From JANNMJ01 sp031425525 (GTDB taxonomy: Bacteria > Bacteroidota > Bacteroidia > Cytophagales > Hymenobacteraceae): DNA of 64,000 bases. The stretch is taken from assembly GCA_031425525.1 (NCBI GenBank), contig JANPJM010000029.1, positions 43,137-107,136 of the forward strand. Direction: 5' to 3'. Position numbers and translations under genes: made by a program. The notes beneath the pieces were generated by a model. The model was given only the letters and a program-made list of their open reading frames with translations, ran no database searches and was not told the DNA's origin. Shown one piece after another: positions 26,140-34,364 of the stretch; within the stretch, counting starts at the first letter, position 1, and every line of letters begins with the position of its first letter.

Positions 26140-27120
26140 CTACCGCACCATCACCTCCACCCGCCGATTACGGGCCCGCTCGGCGGCCGAATTGTTGCGC
26201 GCCACGGGCTTGGTAGAGCCATAACCCACGGCCGCCAAACGTTCGGCGGGCACGCCCCGCATGACCAGATAATCGAGTACGCGCTCGGCGCGGGCTTCGG
26301 AAAGGCGCTGGTTGAGGTCGGGGTCGCCGACGATATCGGTGTGGCCGCTGATCTGAATTTGCAGCGCGGGCTGGGCCAGCAACGCCGCCGCGAGTCCGTC
26401 GAGGGTGCGCGCCGAACGGGGCAGCAGACGGGCTTTGGCGGTCTCGAAATACACATTAGGCAGCGCAAACTGAGCGCCGCTGGTGAGGGGCGGCATCGGC
26501 GCGGCGACGCTGTCGGGCGCCGGGGCGGGGGCCGCCATTACGGGCGGCGGAGTAGGTTCGGGCGTGGGGTTTTGCTGAAACAGGTAGGTGGGCGCAATCT
26601 GCTGCGGCGCCGGTGCTTGCAGGCCGGGCCGGGCGGCCACAGGCGCGGGTTCGGTGCCCGGCAGAAACCAGCGCACTTGCGCGCGGGCCTCGTATTGCTC
26701 CTGAAAATACTCGACCCGCAGCGCCACGGCGCGGCCGGCCATTAGGGCTACGCGGCGGCGGTATTGCGTGGGCTCCTGCAAATGCCACTCGTCGAGGATG
26801 AGTTTTTCGTCGACCCACACGCGCAGGCCGTCGTCGGCGTCGAGGACGAACGTGTACTCGCCGGTGGCGGGTGGCAGTAGCCAGCCCGTCCAGCGCACGG
26901 CGTAGTCGGTGGCGGGCAGGCCGGGGCCGGGCGCCTGATTGTCCCAACGGAAATCAATCGTCGGATCGACGCGCGTGAGTAGCGGCCGGGTCAGGCTGCG
27001 GCTTGGGTAGAACGTGGCCGTGAGGCCGTTGGCAGAGGAACCTTGGGCCGTTGCCCAAAACGTAGTGGCAGCCAGCGCGAAGACGAGCAGCCCCCGGCCC
27101 ACCGAAATGAAAAGGCGCAT
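26140..27120 (-). CDS. PA14 and OmpA-like domain protein
   Basis: 326 aa with a signal peptide (cleavage near FWATAQ). A PA14 domain occupies about 30-155 ('DFRWDNQAPGPGLPATDYAVRWTGWL', 'TGEYTFVLDADDGLRVWVDEKLILD', 'VALRVEYFQE'). A Pro/Ala-rich linker follows. The C-terminal OmpA peptidoglycan-binding domain has 'VYFETAKARLLPRSARTLDGLAA', 'QIQISGHTDIVGDPDLNQRLSEARAERV' and 'RARNRRVEVMVR'. PA14 domains bind carbohydrate in many proteins, so the protein may link cell wall and surface glycans. It converges on the PBP1a gene with 8 bp between stop codons. Confidence 0.92.
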   Translation of the reverse strand: MRLFISVGRGLLVFALAATTFWATAQGSSANGLTATFYPSRSLTRPLLTRVDPTIDFRWDNQAPGPGLPATDYAVRWTGWLLPPATGEYTFVLDADDGLRVWVDEKLILDEWHLQEPTQYRRRVALMAGRAVALRVEYFQEQYEARAQVRWFLPGTEPAPVAARPGLQAPAPQQIAPTYLFQQNPTPEPTPPPVMAAPAPAPDSVAAPMPPLTSGAQFALPNVYFETAKARLLPRSARTLDGLAAALLAQPALQIQISGHTDIVGDPDLNQRLSEARAERVLDYLVMRGVPAERLAAVGYGSTKPVARNNSAAERARNRRVEVMVR

Positions 27121-27174
27121 AGGTTGAGAGATAAAAATGAAGAACGCGCAAGAAGGTCGTTGAATTTTTGTTGT

Positions 27175-27576
27175 TCACCACATGTGCTGCCCCTTTGCAT
27201 TCAGGTAGTACATCGGTAGGCTACGGAAGTCGCCAACGATCTGAAACCGCATGACTACACGGTGCGCGGCCGGATTGCGGACGAGCGCGGATGCGCCCAG
27301 TGCAAATGATCGCTGGACTTCCTGCTGGGGCTTCAAGAAGCCGACGTGTAGGGTGTCGCCGGTAACGGTGCGTTCGAGTAGTTCGACAGTTGAACGGCCG
27401 GTATTGCGCGCCGTAAGTTGAAAACCACTGGATTGACTGCCGCCCAGCACGAAGGTCTGACGCGCCGGAATAATCGTCCGGGCGTTGGTGGTGGCGGCAC
27501 CTTCTTGTGCTGTGGCCGCAAAGGGTTGAGCCAATAACCCAAAGACTATCGCGGCTTTGATGCGGGTGTGCAACAT
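27175..27576 (-). CDS. small secreted protein, paralogue 1 of 3
   Basis: 133 aa from the ATG at 27576, which opens a signal peptide (MLHTRIKAAIVFGLLAQPFAATAQ); the frame is open to 27654. The mature part shares a pattern with its two upstream neighbours: 'F(V)LGG..S.GF.L.A.N.G...V.L.ER...GDTL..G.L.P', then 'G..A.V.NP' and a final 'F.(I/V)(V)G'. It looks like one beta-sandwich domain of about 100 residues. No known family was recognised. Of the three, this copy lies nearest the OmpA/PA14 gene. Confidence 0.7.
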   Translation of the reverse strand: MLHTRIKAAIVFGLLAQPFAATAQEGAATTNARTIIPARQTFVLGGSQSSGFQLTARNTGRSTVELLERTVTGDTLHVGFLKPQQEVQRSFALGASALVRNPAAHRVVMRFQIVGDFRSLPMYYLNAKGQHMW

Positions 27577-27743
27577 CCGGACGCAGGATAGCACGGAGGC
27601 AACCAGTGATATAATGGCCGGCAGCCACGGCGGGAAAGAACAAAATGAGCGCATGGGTGAGAACGGGAAAAGGGAGTATCAGCGCCGTCCGACGCTGATA
27701 CTTTCAGGAGTGAAACCGTTGCATGCAGGCCAATTGAGGGCCG

Positions 27744-28193
27744 CTATTTCTGTGGCTTCCGGGCCGCCGGCAGCCCTTCGTAGGTCATGCCCAGCGCCTG
27801 CGTGGCACCCGTGACGCGCAAGTCCAGTTCGGCCTGCCGCGTGGCGCTCAAGTTGACGATCAGCGCCGCCGAGCCGGTCGTGAACGTCAAGTCAGCTTTG
27901 CCGCCCGGCGGCAGCACGCCCCGGCTCAACGTATCGCCGGCGGCAAACCGCTCGACCACCCGCACCGCCACCGGCCCCGAGTTGGTGCCTTTGACCCGGA
28001 ACGCGCCGCGCTGCCCGCCGCCCAGCACGAATTGTTTGCCCGCCTCGATGAGCAAGTGCGAGTTGATGGGGCCGGTGGCCGCCAGTAGCGGCAGGGCCAG
28101 GGCCAGCACCGCCCCGGCGCGGCGCGTTACCAGCGAGAAAGAAGCGAACGAACGACCGGCAGCGCCGGCAATGAAAGTGAAGGAAGCGAACAT
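27744..28193 (-). CDS. small secreted protein, paralogue 2 of 3
   Basis: 149 aa from the ATG at 28193, which gives an N-terminus with a hydrophobic segment (AGAVLALALPLLAATG). It shares with paralogues 1 and 3 the core 'KQFVLGGGQRGAFRVKGTN', 'VERFAAGDTLSRGVLPPGG' and 'GSAALIVNLSATRQAELDLRVTG'. The conserved 'GDTL..G.L.P' motif is the best marker of the set. Unknown function; probably a periplasmic or secreted beta-domain protein. Confidence 0.65.
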   Translation of the reverse strand: MFASFTFIAGAAGRSFASFSLVTRRAGAVLALALPLLAATGPINSHLLIEAGKQFVLGGGQRGAFRVKGTNSGPVAVRVVERFAAGDTLSRGVLPPGGKADLTFTTGSAALIVNLSATRQAELDLRVTGATQALGMTYEGLPAARKPQK

Positions 28194-28272
28194 GGTTGAA
28201 AATTGGGGGAGATGAAAAACAAAAACTGAAATCGAAAGAGCAAGCCGTGCGTCAGGAGGCGAAACGCGCCGC

Positions 28273-28758
28273 TTAGCGCGCGCAGACCTGATGAACGAAC
28301 TGATTTTTGAGGTTGTCGTCGGTGCCATTGATGACCTCGAACTCGAACACCGCGCGGCCGAACAGCGAGTTGCGCAACTCGCGCCGTTTGGGCGGGTTCT
28401 GCACGTAAGCCGCCGAGCCGGGAGCCAGCGTGAGCGTCACGGTAGCATCCGGGCCGAGCAGGCCCCGGCTGATGGTATCGCCGGCGGCCGTCCGCTCAAA
28501 CAGCGCCACGCACCGGCGCCCGACGTTGTGGGCCCGGAGGAGGAAACCCATTGGGCGGCCCATGCCGAGGTTTACTACCTCAAGCTTGCGCAGCGGCAAG
28601 TGGGCTTGCAGGTGACCGGGAGTAGAGTTGGTTTGGTGGCCGGTTTGGGCGGCACCCGGCAGGCTCACGAGTAAGAGAAGGCCGGCGGCAGCAGAAGCGG
28701 CGGTGCGGGCGAAAAAACGGTCGAGCGACCGGGCGGCGGAAGTGAGGGAAACGTGCAT
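28273..28758 (-). CDS. small secreted protein, paralogue 3 of 3
   Basis: 161 aa from the ATG at 28758, with a signal peptide (SAAAGLLLLVSLPGAAQ). The core is 'LEVVNLGMGRPMGFLLRAHN', 'ALFERTAAGDTISRGLLGP' and 'GSAAYVQNPPKRRELRN', the same layout as paralogues 1 and 2. The C-terminus ends 'NQFVHQVCAR' with a single cysteine. Three tandem copies that have diverged strongly point to an old duplication. No known family was recognised. Confidence 0.65.
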   Translation of the reverse strand: MHVSLTSAARSLDRFFARTAASAAAGLLLLVSLPGAAQTGHQTNSTPGHLQAHLPLRKLEVVNLGMGRPMGFLLRAHNVGRRCVALFERTAAGDTISRGLLGPDATVTLTLAPGSAAYVQNPPKRRELRNSLFGRAVFEFEVINGTDDNLKNQFVHQVCAR

Positions 28759-28890
28759 CGACTTGCGAATGGGTTTTGGTGAATCGATGCGACAAAGCAC
28801 CGACAAACTCCCATCGTCAATCGCTCCAACTTCAAACTATCGTAAATCGGCACGTCCCAACTTATGAATTGACCCCGATCTGGCCGAGGG

Positions 28891-30168
28891 TCAGCCGCTG
28901 ATTTCGGCCGTGAACTCACTGGGTGTCAAGCCATTTAGTTTCTTGAACACCCGATTGAACGTAGACTTGGAATTGAACCCCGCTTCGAGCGCAATCGCTA
29001 ACAACGTGTAGTGCCGGAACGCCGGGTCGCGCAACCGCCGGGCGGCTTCGGCCACGCGGTACTGGTTCACGAAGTCGTTGAAATGCTGCCCGCTCCCCGC
29101 ATTAATCACCCGCGACAGGACGCCCGGCGCCACCCGCAGGCGGTTGGCGAGGTCGGCGAGGGTCAATTCGGGCTCGCGCCAGGGCTGGTCGGCTTCCATC
29201 AGGGCCAACAGGCGTGGCAGCCACTCGGCCACGTCGGGCAGCGGCAAAGGCGGTTCGGTGGTTGAGGCCGCGGGTGAACTGGGCGCCGTTTCGGTTTCGA
29301 GTAGACTATCGGACGCCCTATCGGCGACCGGTGAAGTGGCCGACACGACAGCGGCGGTTTTGGTCAGTTCCGCCGCTGAAAAAAGCAGGGCCGGATGGCC
29401 ACCGCTGCCCGCCTGCAACCCCGCAAAACTCAAATAATAGATCAACGCGCCGGAGCCCGCGTAAGCAAACCAAATGTCGTCGAAACCGATCGGTACGTTC
29501 AACCACTGCGCCACCGCGAAGCCTAGCCACAGCGTCGTCGCGACCAGCGTGGCCAGCAACGCTCGCCGCACCCATTGAAACCGCAATTGCGCGGTATCCG
29601 AAAAATGGGCATCGAGGTATTGCTGGTACGCCCGATAAGCGCGCAACGTCTGGGCGCCGTATGCGGCCAGCGAGACATACGTCAATGGCCCCAGCCACCC
29701 CAGGCTTTGCAGCGCGTCGGCTAAAGTTCCCTTCGTACCAAAGTGGCCCGGTAGCGCCTCGCCGCGCACCAAATGGTGCCAGCCCACATCGACGAGCCAC
29801 GCAGCCGGGTATAACGCGGCCACGGCGAGCACGGGCCCGAAATGCGCCCAGTCGCGTCCGCGCAACCGAAACGATTGGTCGGTGAGCGCCCGGAAATAGA
29901 AGAATGTGAGCGGCCCAAACGCCAGTCCGTTCATCCAGGGCACGTAAAACATCAGGGTCGAAAGGCCGTCGTGCGAGTCGTACCAGCCGGCGTAGCCCAG
30001 CAGCCACTGCGCCACGCTCAAGGTCAGGAGCAGCAGCAAAACGCCGAGCAACCGGTCGGCGAGGGAATCGTGGCGTCGGCCGCGCGCCCACAGCGCCGCC
30101 CCCGACAGCGTGCCCTGCGCCACGAACGGCAGCAGTAGCCCGGAGTGGATATTGAAGTCGAATGTCAC
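28891..30168 (-). CDS. AraC-family regulator with multi-helix membrane N-terminus (copy 1)
   Basis: 425 aa starting at a GTG (30168), 12 bp after the stop codon of the epimerase gene; an in-frame TGA just upstream fixes this as the earliest start. About seven hydrophobic segments fill residues 10-260 ('LLGVLLLLLTLSVAQWLLGYAG', 'PVLAVAALYPAAWLVDV', 'ALLATLVATTLWLGFAVAQW'). After a Ser/Thr-rich linker comes an AraC DNA-binding domain: 'LTLADLANRLRVAPGVLSRVIN' and 'LLAIALEAGFNSKSTFNRVFKK'. It is a membrane-bound one-component regulator; the signal is unknown. A paralogue lies at 31643-32908. Confidence 0.88.
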   Translation of the reverse strand: MTFDFNIHSGLLLPFVAQGTLSGAALWARGRRHDSLADRLLGVLLLLLTLSVAQWLLGYAGWYDSHDGLSTLMFYVPWMNGLAFGPLTFFYFRALTDQSFRLRGRDWAHFGPVLAVAALYPAAWLVDVGWHHLVRGEALPGHFGTKGTLADALQSLGWLGPLTYVSLAAYGAQTLRAYRAYQQYLDAHFSDTAQLRFQWVRRALLATLVATTLWLGFAVAQWLNVPIGFDDIWFAYAGSGALIYYLSFAGLQAGSGGHPALLFSAAELTKTAAVVSATSPVADRASDSLLETETAPSSPAASTTEPPLPLPDVAEWLPRLLALMEADQPWREPELTLADLANRLRVAPGVLSRVINAGSGQHFNDFVNQYRVAEAARRLRDPAFRHYTLLAIALEAGFNSKSTFNRVFKKLNGLTPSEFTAEISG

Positions 30169-30180
30169 GTCGTTTATCCG

Positions 30181-31101
30181 TCAGCGACCGTAAAGTTGGC
30201 CCAGCGCATCCGCAAGCTCCGTGTACGCAAACGTAAATCCTACTCCCGCCAACCCATCGGGCCGCACCCGCTGCGAGCCCAGCACCGCCTGCGCCCGCTC
30301 GCCGAGCGCCAGCCGCAACGCAAACGCCGGGACGGCGGGCAGCACCAACGGTCGGTGCAGCGCCTCGGCGATGGCCCGCGTGAGCGCGGCATTGGTGGCG
30401 GGTGCCGGGCCCACCACATTGTACACGCCGGTGTACCGGGCATCAGTCAGGGCCGTCACGAAAGCGCGGCACAGGTCATCGATATGAATCCAACTCGTCC
30501 ATTGCCTCCCGCTACCCAGCGCGGCGCCCGCGCCGAGCTTCACGGGGCGAGCCATTTCGGGTAGCGCGCCGCCCTCAGTGCTGAGTACGATGCCGATGCG
30601 CATGATGGGTACGCGCAGCCCGGTAGCGCGGATTTGCAGCGCGGCGGCTTCCCAGGCGACGCACACATCAGCCAAAAAATCTTGTCCTTTGGCGGGTGGC
30701 GGGGTGTTTTCGGTGAGCCACTCGTCGCCTCGGTCGCCGTAAATGCCGATGGCGGCGGCCGACACCAGTGTTTGCACACGGTGGCCGGGGCGCGCCAACG
30801 CATCGCGCAGCAGTTGCAGCCCGCGCACCCGCGACTCCACGATTTCCTGCTTGCGCGCGGCCGTCCAGCGCTCATCCATCACGCCCGCGCCCGCCAGATG
30901 CACGATGGCATCGGCCCACGGCACGGCCGCCGCGTCGATGCGCCCGGCCGTCGGGTTCCAGTTGAAGGTGCGGTATTCGCCCAAGTCCGCCGCCCCGCCG
31001 CCACCCCGCGAGAGGTGCGCCACGGTATGCCCGGCGTGGGTGAGGAGGCGCGAAAGGTGACGGCCCACGAGGCCCGTGCCGCCGGTAATCAGAATCTGCA
31101 T
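30181..31101 (-). CDS. TIGR01777-type NAD(P)-dependent epimerase
   Basis: 306 aa. The Rossmann start 'MQILITGGTGLVGRHLSRLL' and the family blocks 'NWNPTAGRIDAAAVPWADAIVHLAGAGV', 'LVSAAAIGIYGDRGDEWLTE' and 'RIGIVLSTEGGALPEM' mark the SDR39U1/YfcH group. The C-terminus carries the DUF1731-like segment 'LPAVPAFALRLALGERAQAVLGSQRV'. The substrate of this group is not known. It is probably in one transcript with the AraC regulator downstream. Confidence 0.92.
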   Translation of the reverse strand: MQILITGGTGLVGRHLSRLLTHAGHTVAHLSRGGGGAADLGEYRTFNWNPTAGRIDAAAVPWADAIVHLAGAGVMDERWTAARKQEIVESRVRGLQLLRDALARPGHRVQTLVSAAAIGIYGDRGDEWLTENTPPPAKGQDFLADVCVAWEAAALQIRATGLRVPIMRIGIVLSTEGGALPEMARPVKLGAGAALGSGRQWTSWIHIDDLCRAFVTALTDARYTGVYNVVGPAPATNAALTRAIAEALHRPLVLPAVPAFALRLALGERAQAVLGSQRVRPDGLAGVGFTFAYTELADALGQLYGR

Positions 31102-31268
31102 CGCAAGTGAAAATGTAACGCGGGTATTTCGCCCGCGTCAAGTCACAACCGTTTTGAGGTAAAACTGCTTTTTACAAGCAGACACAATAGGCTCGTTGCG
31201 CAAGCCCGCGAGCCGCCAAAGGACGTTTGCCACCGTCATCCGATCCCTGCAAGGGTTCTATCCCACAG

Positions 31269-31305
31269 CCCAGGGTTGCTATCCCGCCGGGATTGCTACC
31301 CTGGG
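31269..31305. repeat. nested palindrome
   Basis: CCCAGGGT (31269-31276) pairs with ACCCTGGG (31298-31305), and inside, CCC and GGG flank the centre. It lies in the gap between the epimerase gene and tRNA-Cys. The same gap has two more small hairpins, ACGCGGG/CCCGCGT (31118-31138) and CTGCTT/AAGCAG (31165-31181). The second is followed by TTTT on the minus strand and could be a second terminator. Confidence 0.5.
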
Positions 31306-31353
31306 GGGCGCACGGGACGGCGCACGGCGGCGGCACAATCGCCCAAAAGCCAA

Positions 31354-31385
31354 ACCGGCCCGCCAGCAGAGTGCTGACGGGCCGG
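31354..31385 (-). terminator. terminator of tRNA-Cys
   Basis: ACCGGCCCGCCAGCA (31354-31368) pairs with TGCTGACGGGCCGGT (31371-31385) with one wobble. On the minus strand the stem is followed by TTTGGCTTTTGG. It lies about 20 bp downstream of the tRNA. Confidence 0.75.
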
Positions 31386-31406
31386 TGGGTAGTTGTATTC
31401 AGTTGC

Positions 31407-31480
31407 TGGAGGCGACGAGCGGATTCGAACCGCTGTAGGAGGTTTTGCAGACCTCTACCTAGCCACTCGGTCACGTCGCC
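31407..31480 (-). tRNA. tRNA-Cys (anticodon GCA)
   Basis: 74 nt including an encoded CCA (31407-31409 on the complement). The acceptor stem is GGCGACG with CGTCGCC, followed by discriminator T, normal for tRNA-Cys. The anticodon loop CTGCAAA sits on a GAGGT/ACCTC stem, giving anticodon GCA. The T arm reads GCGGTTCGAATCCGC. It stands alone between the epimerase and AraC genes. Confidence 0.97.
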
Positions 31481-31485
31481 GGGGT

Positions 31486-31526
31486 GCCCCAACGGCGGAG
31501 CGGGGTTGCCGCTGCGCCGTTGGGGC
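31486..31526 (-). promoter_or_regulatory. 12-bp hairpin in the leader of tRNA-Cys
   Basis: GCCCCAACGGCG (31486-31497) pairs perfectly with CGCCGTTGGGGC (31515-31526). It lies between the predicted promoter and the 5' end of the tRNA, so it would be part of the tRNA precursor. Confidence 0.5.
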
Positions 31527-31528
31527 CA

Positions 31529-31559
31529 CGAAGGTACGAAACACCCCGCAAGCCGACAA
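31529..31559 (-). promoter_or_regulatory. promoter of tRNA-Cys
   Basis: On the minus strand TTG (complement of 31557-31559), a 20-base spacer and TACCTTCG (complement of 31529-31536) form a -33/-7 pair close to the Bacteroidota consensus TTG...TAnnTTTG. The tRNA starts about 48 bp downstream of the -7 box. Confidence 0.55.
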
Positions 31560-31642
31560 GTATCGGGCGTTTTTTTGGCGTTGGCGGCCCAATCGGCGCC
31601 GGCGGTTCAACTTGCCGCCGCTTTCTCGGTTACGCCCCGCTG

Positions 31643-32908
31643 ATGACCATTCCGTTCACTTTCCCTGTCGTGTTGCTGCTGGCGGTTATTGCGCAGGCGG
31701 GGTTCGCGGCCGGACAATTGTGGGCCGCGCCGTACAACCGCCGGCCCAACCGTTTTCTGGCGTTGCTGCTGCTCGCCATCGGGTTGTGGGCGCTCGATGG
31801 GTTTTTGCGGGTCAGTACCATTTACGGACAGAACCCGGAATGGTATTTCCTGCCGATTTTCTACTCATTGGGGTTTGGGCCGCTGCTGTACTTCTACGTC
31901 CGCAGTCTCATCAACCACGAGTTTCGGTTTCGGTGGCGCCGTCACGGGTGGCACTTCATGCCGGTGGCGGGGCAAGCGGCGCTCTACTGGTGGCTGCGGT
32001 TTCAGCCGTACGCCACGCGGTTGTGGTATTGGGAATCTGTGCATCAGCCCGTTACGTACCGGGTCGAGTTTATCGGTACGTGGGTGTCATTAGTTGTGTA
32101 TCTGGTGCTGAGCTTGGGGCTATTGCGGCAGTACGCGCGGTGGTTGCCCGAAAACTTCTCTGAAATCTCGCAGCTTCGGCTTCGGTGGCTACGGGTGCTG
32201 TTGCTCGTCGTGGGCGTTATAAGCGTCCAATGGCTCGTGGAGGTAGTACTGCGCGAAGGCTTCGGGCGATACTATCAATACGATTATTCTACCTGGCTAC
32301 TGGCCGGCGCCGTGGTGCTGATCGGTGCCGTCGGGCAGCGCCAAGCCGATATGCGCGCCGTTGCTTTCCCGGAGAAAATCGTGCCGGTGCCCACTCCCGT
32401 GCTTACTGCGGAAGCTGAATTTCTGAAGCCAGGTGCGGCAATTTCTGCTGTAGTTTCTGCTACAGTGATTGCTGATGCCGCCGCCGGTTCGCGCCCTGAT
32501 TCAGCTTCAGCCCCGGCTTCTGACCACGCGACGGTCCTCGCCGGTCCGCGCGTTTCGGCCGCCATCGACCCCGCCGCCCGCGAGCGCCTACGCTGTGCCC
32601 TCGAAGACGAACATCTGTATTTCAACCCCACCCTCACCCTCGCCGAACTGGCGGCCCACACCGGCCTGGCGCCCCGGCTCATTTCGTTCACCGTCAATCA
32701 CGGGTTCGGCCGCTCCTTCAACGACTGGGTGAACGCCTACCGCGTGGCCGCCGTGCAGGCGCGCTTACGCACCCCCGCCGACGTGGTGCGCCTCTCCTTG
32801 CTGGGCATCGCTTTCGAGTGCGGGTTCAATTCGAAGACCACCTTCAACCGCATCTTCAAGGAACAAACCGGCCAGTCGCCGAGTGAGTGGCTGGCGGCAG
32901 AGCAGTAG
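31643..32908 (+). CDS. AraC-family regulator with multi-helix membrane N-terminus (copy 2)
   Basis: 421 aa from the ATG at 31643; the frame is open to 31484 but this would overlap the tRNA leader. Hydrophobic helices start at once ('FTFPVVLLLAVIAQAGFAAGQ') and continue to about residue 240, including 'LRVLLLVVGVISVQWLVEVVL'. The AraC domain is at the end: 'LTLAELAAHTGLAPRLISFTVN' and 'LLGIAFECGFNSKTTFNRIFKE'. It shares order and length with copy 1 (28891-30168), which faces the other way across the epimerase and tRNA genes. Probably a membrane one-component regulator. Confidence 0.88.
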   Translation: MTIPFTFPVVLLLAVIAQAGFAAGQLWAAPYNRRPNRFLALLLLAIGLWALDGFLRVSTIYGQNPEWYFLPIFYSLGFGPLLYFYVRSLINHEFRFRWRRHGWHFMPVAGQAALYWWLRFQPYATRLWYWESVHQPVTYRVEFIGTWVSLVVYLVLSLGLLRQYARWLPENFSEISQLRLRWLRVLLLVVGVISVQWLVEVVLREGFGRYYQYDYSTWLLAGAVVLIGAVGQRQADMRAVAFPEKIVPVPTPVLTAEAEFLKPGAAISAVVSATVIADAAAGSRPDSASAPASDHATVLAGPRVSAAIDPAARERLRCALEDEHLYFNPTLTLAELAAHTGLAPRLISFTVNHGFGRSFNDWVNAYRVAAVQARLRTPADVVRLSLLGIAFECGFNSKTTFNRIFKEQTGQSPSEWLAAEQ

Positions 32909-33072
32909 CCGTCGGTGGAAGCACGCGTTTAGAGGGTGAATTTGCGCTAATTCGGCCCAAATCACGATTCGGGACGCCCCATCGCGCGATTTGGGGCGCC
33001 AACGGGTAGCCCCGCCCCACACCTTTGCGCCGTGGTTTCGCCGTCTCACTTCCCGGCTGAACCACGTGCATC

Positions 33073-33597
33073 GTGCGTGTTTACCTCCTGTTTCTGACGC
33101 TGTTGATGACCGCCGCCACGGCAGCGGCGCAAGCTCCGCCAACGGCCGCCGCTTGGCCCGACCACTCCCGCGTACTGCCCGACAAGCTGCGCGCCGTGCC
33201 CGTGGGTCTCACGCTCTGGCACTCGCCCAACCCCGTGTACCCAGCCCCAGATTCGGCCCAAACCGGCGGTTTTCGGTGGCACCACGCCACGATGGTACGC
33301 AGCGAAGTCGGCCCGCTCACGGTGGTCGAGTGCGGCTCGTTCATCTGGTACAACGCCGCCGGTTGGCAGGCCAATATGCACCAAACCCCCGCCGAATTTG
33401 CCGCGCTGTTCGGTTGCCCCAACGGGCAACTTGCGCCCAGCGTCACCTACACCTTCGCCCACAACGACCGCCTCGTCGACTCCGCCCAGCGCCTTTACGC
33501 CGGCGATGCGCTCTGGTACATCCTCGCCCGCGACGCGCGCGGCCGGCTCTACAAAGGCATCGGCCTGATTGAGACGGAGGCGCAGGTTCGTAAATAA
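33073..33597 (+). CDS. secreted hypothetical protein, 174 aa
   Basis: Starts at a GTG (33073), which gives a good signal peptide (MRVYLLFLTLLMTAATAAAQ). The mature part (about 154 aa) has no recognised domain; 'LTVVECGSFIWYNAAGWQANMHQ' and 'YTFAHNDRLVDSAQRLYAGDALWYILARD' are its best-formed parts and suggest a small beta-rich protein. A box CACCTTTG at 33022-33029 may act as -7 element. It lies 21 bp before the YceI gene, so the two may form one transcript. Confidence 0.65.
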   Translation: MRVYLLFLTLLMTAATAAAQAPPTAAAWPDHSRVLPDKLRAVPVGLTLWHSPNPVYPAPDSAQTGGFRWHHATMVRSEVGPLTVVECGSFIWYNAAGWQANMHQTPAEFAALFGCPNGQLAPSVTYTFAHNDRLVDSAQRLYAGDALWYILARDARGRLYKGIGLIETEAQVRK

Positions 33598-33618
33598 TAC
33601 TTTTTATCAAATTCTCCC

Positions 33619-34194
33619 ATGAAAAGTCTCCTCTTGGGCGTGCTACTCGCCGCCCCCGTTCTCGCTGCGTTTCAATCGGCCGCCCCGGTCACTTCCTACA
33701 CCATCGACCCCGCCGCCAGCCGCCTCACCTGGACGGGCCACGCCGAAATCGGTGCGTGGGCGCCGTCGGGCACCATCCAATTACGCGGCGGTAGTCTGAC
33801 AGTCGGCCCCGGCGGCACGGTAAGCGCCGGGCGGCTGGAGGTAGCGATGCCCACCCTCGCCCACGACGATGCCGGGATGCAAACCCACCTGCGTTCCGCC
33901 GATTTTTTCGATGTCGCCCGGTTCCCCGTCGCTACCTTCGTACTCCGCACGCTGGCACGCGACAGCGCCTTCGGCACGCTCACGCTGAAAGGCGTCAGTC
34001 ACCCGCTCGTCTTTCCGCTGAAGGTCACGCGCGCCGCCACCGGCCTGCGCCTCATCGGCACGGCTACCGTAGACCGCACCCGGTTTGGCGTGCGCTACAA
34101 CTCGCCCCGCTTCTTCGCCGACCTCGGCGACCACGCCATCCGCGACGATTTTCAGCTTGCTTTCGATGTGGTAGCGCGGCCCGTGCGGCGGTAG
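33619..34194 (+). CDS. YceI-family periplasmic protein
   Basis: 191 aa with a signal peptide (MKSLLLGVLLAAPVLAAFQ). The YceI lipocalin-like barrel is clear from 'YTIDPAASRLTWTGHAEIGAW', 'TLAHDDAGMQTHLRSADFFDVARFPVATF', 'LTLKGVSHPLVFPLKV' and 'FGVRYNSPRFFADLGDHAIRDDFQLAFDV'. YceI proteins bind isoprenoid-type lipids in the periplasm. It follows the secreted hypothetical gene closely. Confidence 0.95.
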   Translation: MKSLLLGVLLAAPVLAAFQSAAPVTSYTIDPAASRLTWTGHAEIGAWAPSGTIQLRGGSLTVGPGGTVSAGRLEVAMPTLAHDDAGMQTHLRSADFFDVARFPVATFVLRTLARDSAFGTLTLKGVSHPLVFPLKVTRAATGLRLIGTATVDRTRFGVRYNSPRFFADLGDHAIRDDFQLAFDVVARPVRR

Positions 34195-34205
34195 GTAGCC
34201 GGTAC

Positions 34206-34257
34206 CGCCAAGCTCCTGCTTGGTGTAGCCCGCCGCGCGCCAAGCAGGAGCTTGGCG
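34206..34257. repeat. 18-bp perfect inverted repeat after the YceI gene
   Basis: CGCCAAGCTCCTGCTTGG (34206-34223) and its complement (34240-34257) flank a 16-base loop. No T-run follows on the plus strand, so it is a REP-like palindrome or a weak terminator. Confidence 0.6.
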
Positions 34258-34276
34258 TCACGTTTCACTACGCCGT

Positions 34277-34320
34277 AAAAACCACAACGCCCCCACTCCT
34301 GCAATAGGAGTGAGGGCGCT
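34277..34320 (-). terminator. terminator of rpsA
   Basis: On the minus strand AGCGCCCTCACTCCT pairs with AGGAGTGGGGGCGTT across a short loop, followed by GTGGTTTTTACG. It lies about 45 bp after the rpsA stop codon. Confidence 0.75.
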
Positions 34321-34364
34321 GGTCATTCACTTCTCCGCCGTGAAGCCGAGAAATATGCTAGCAC

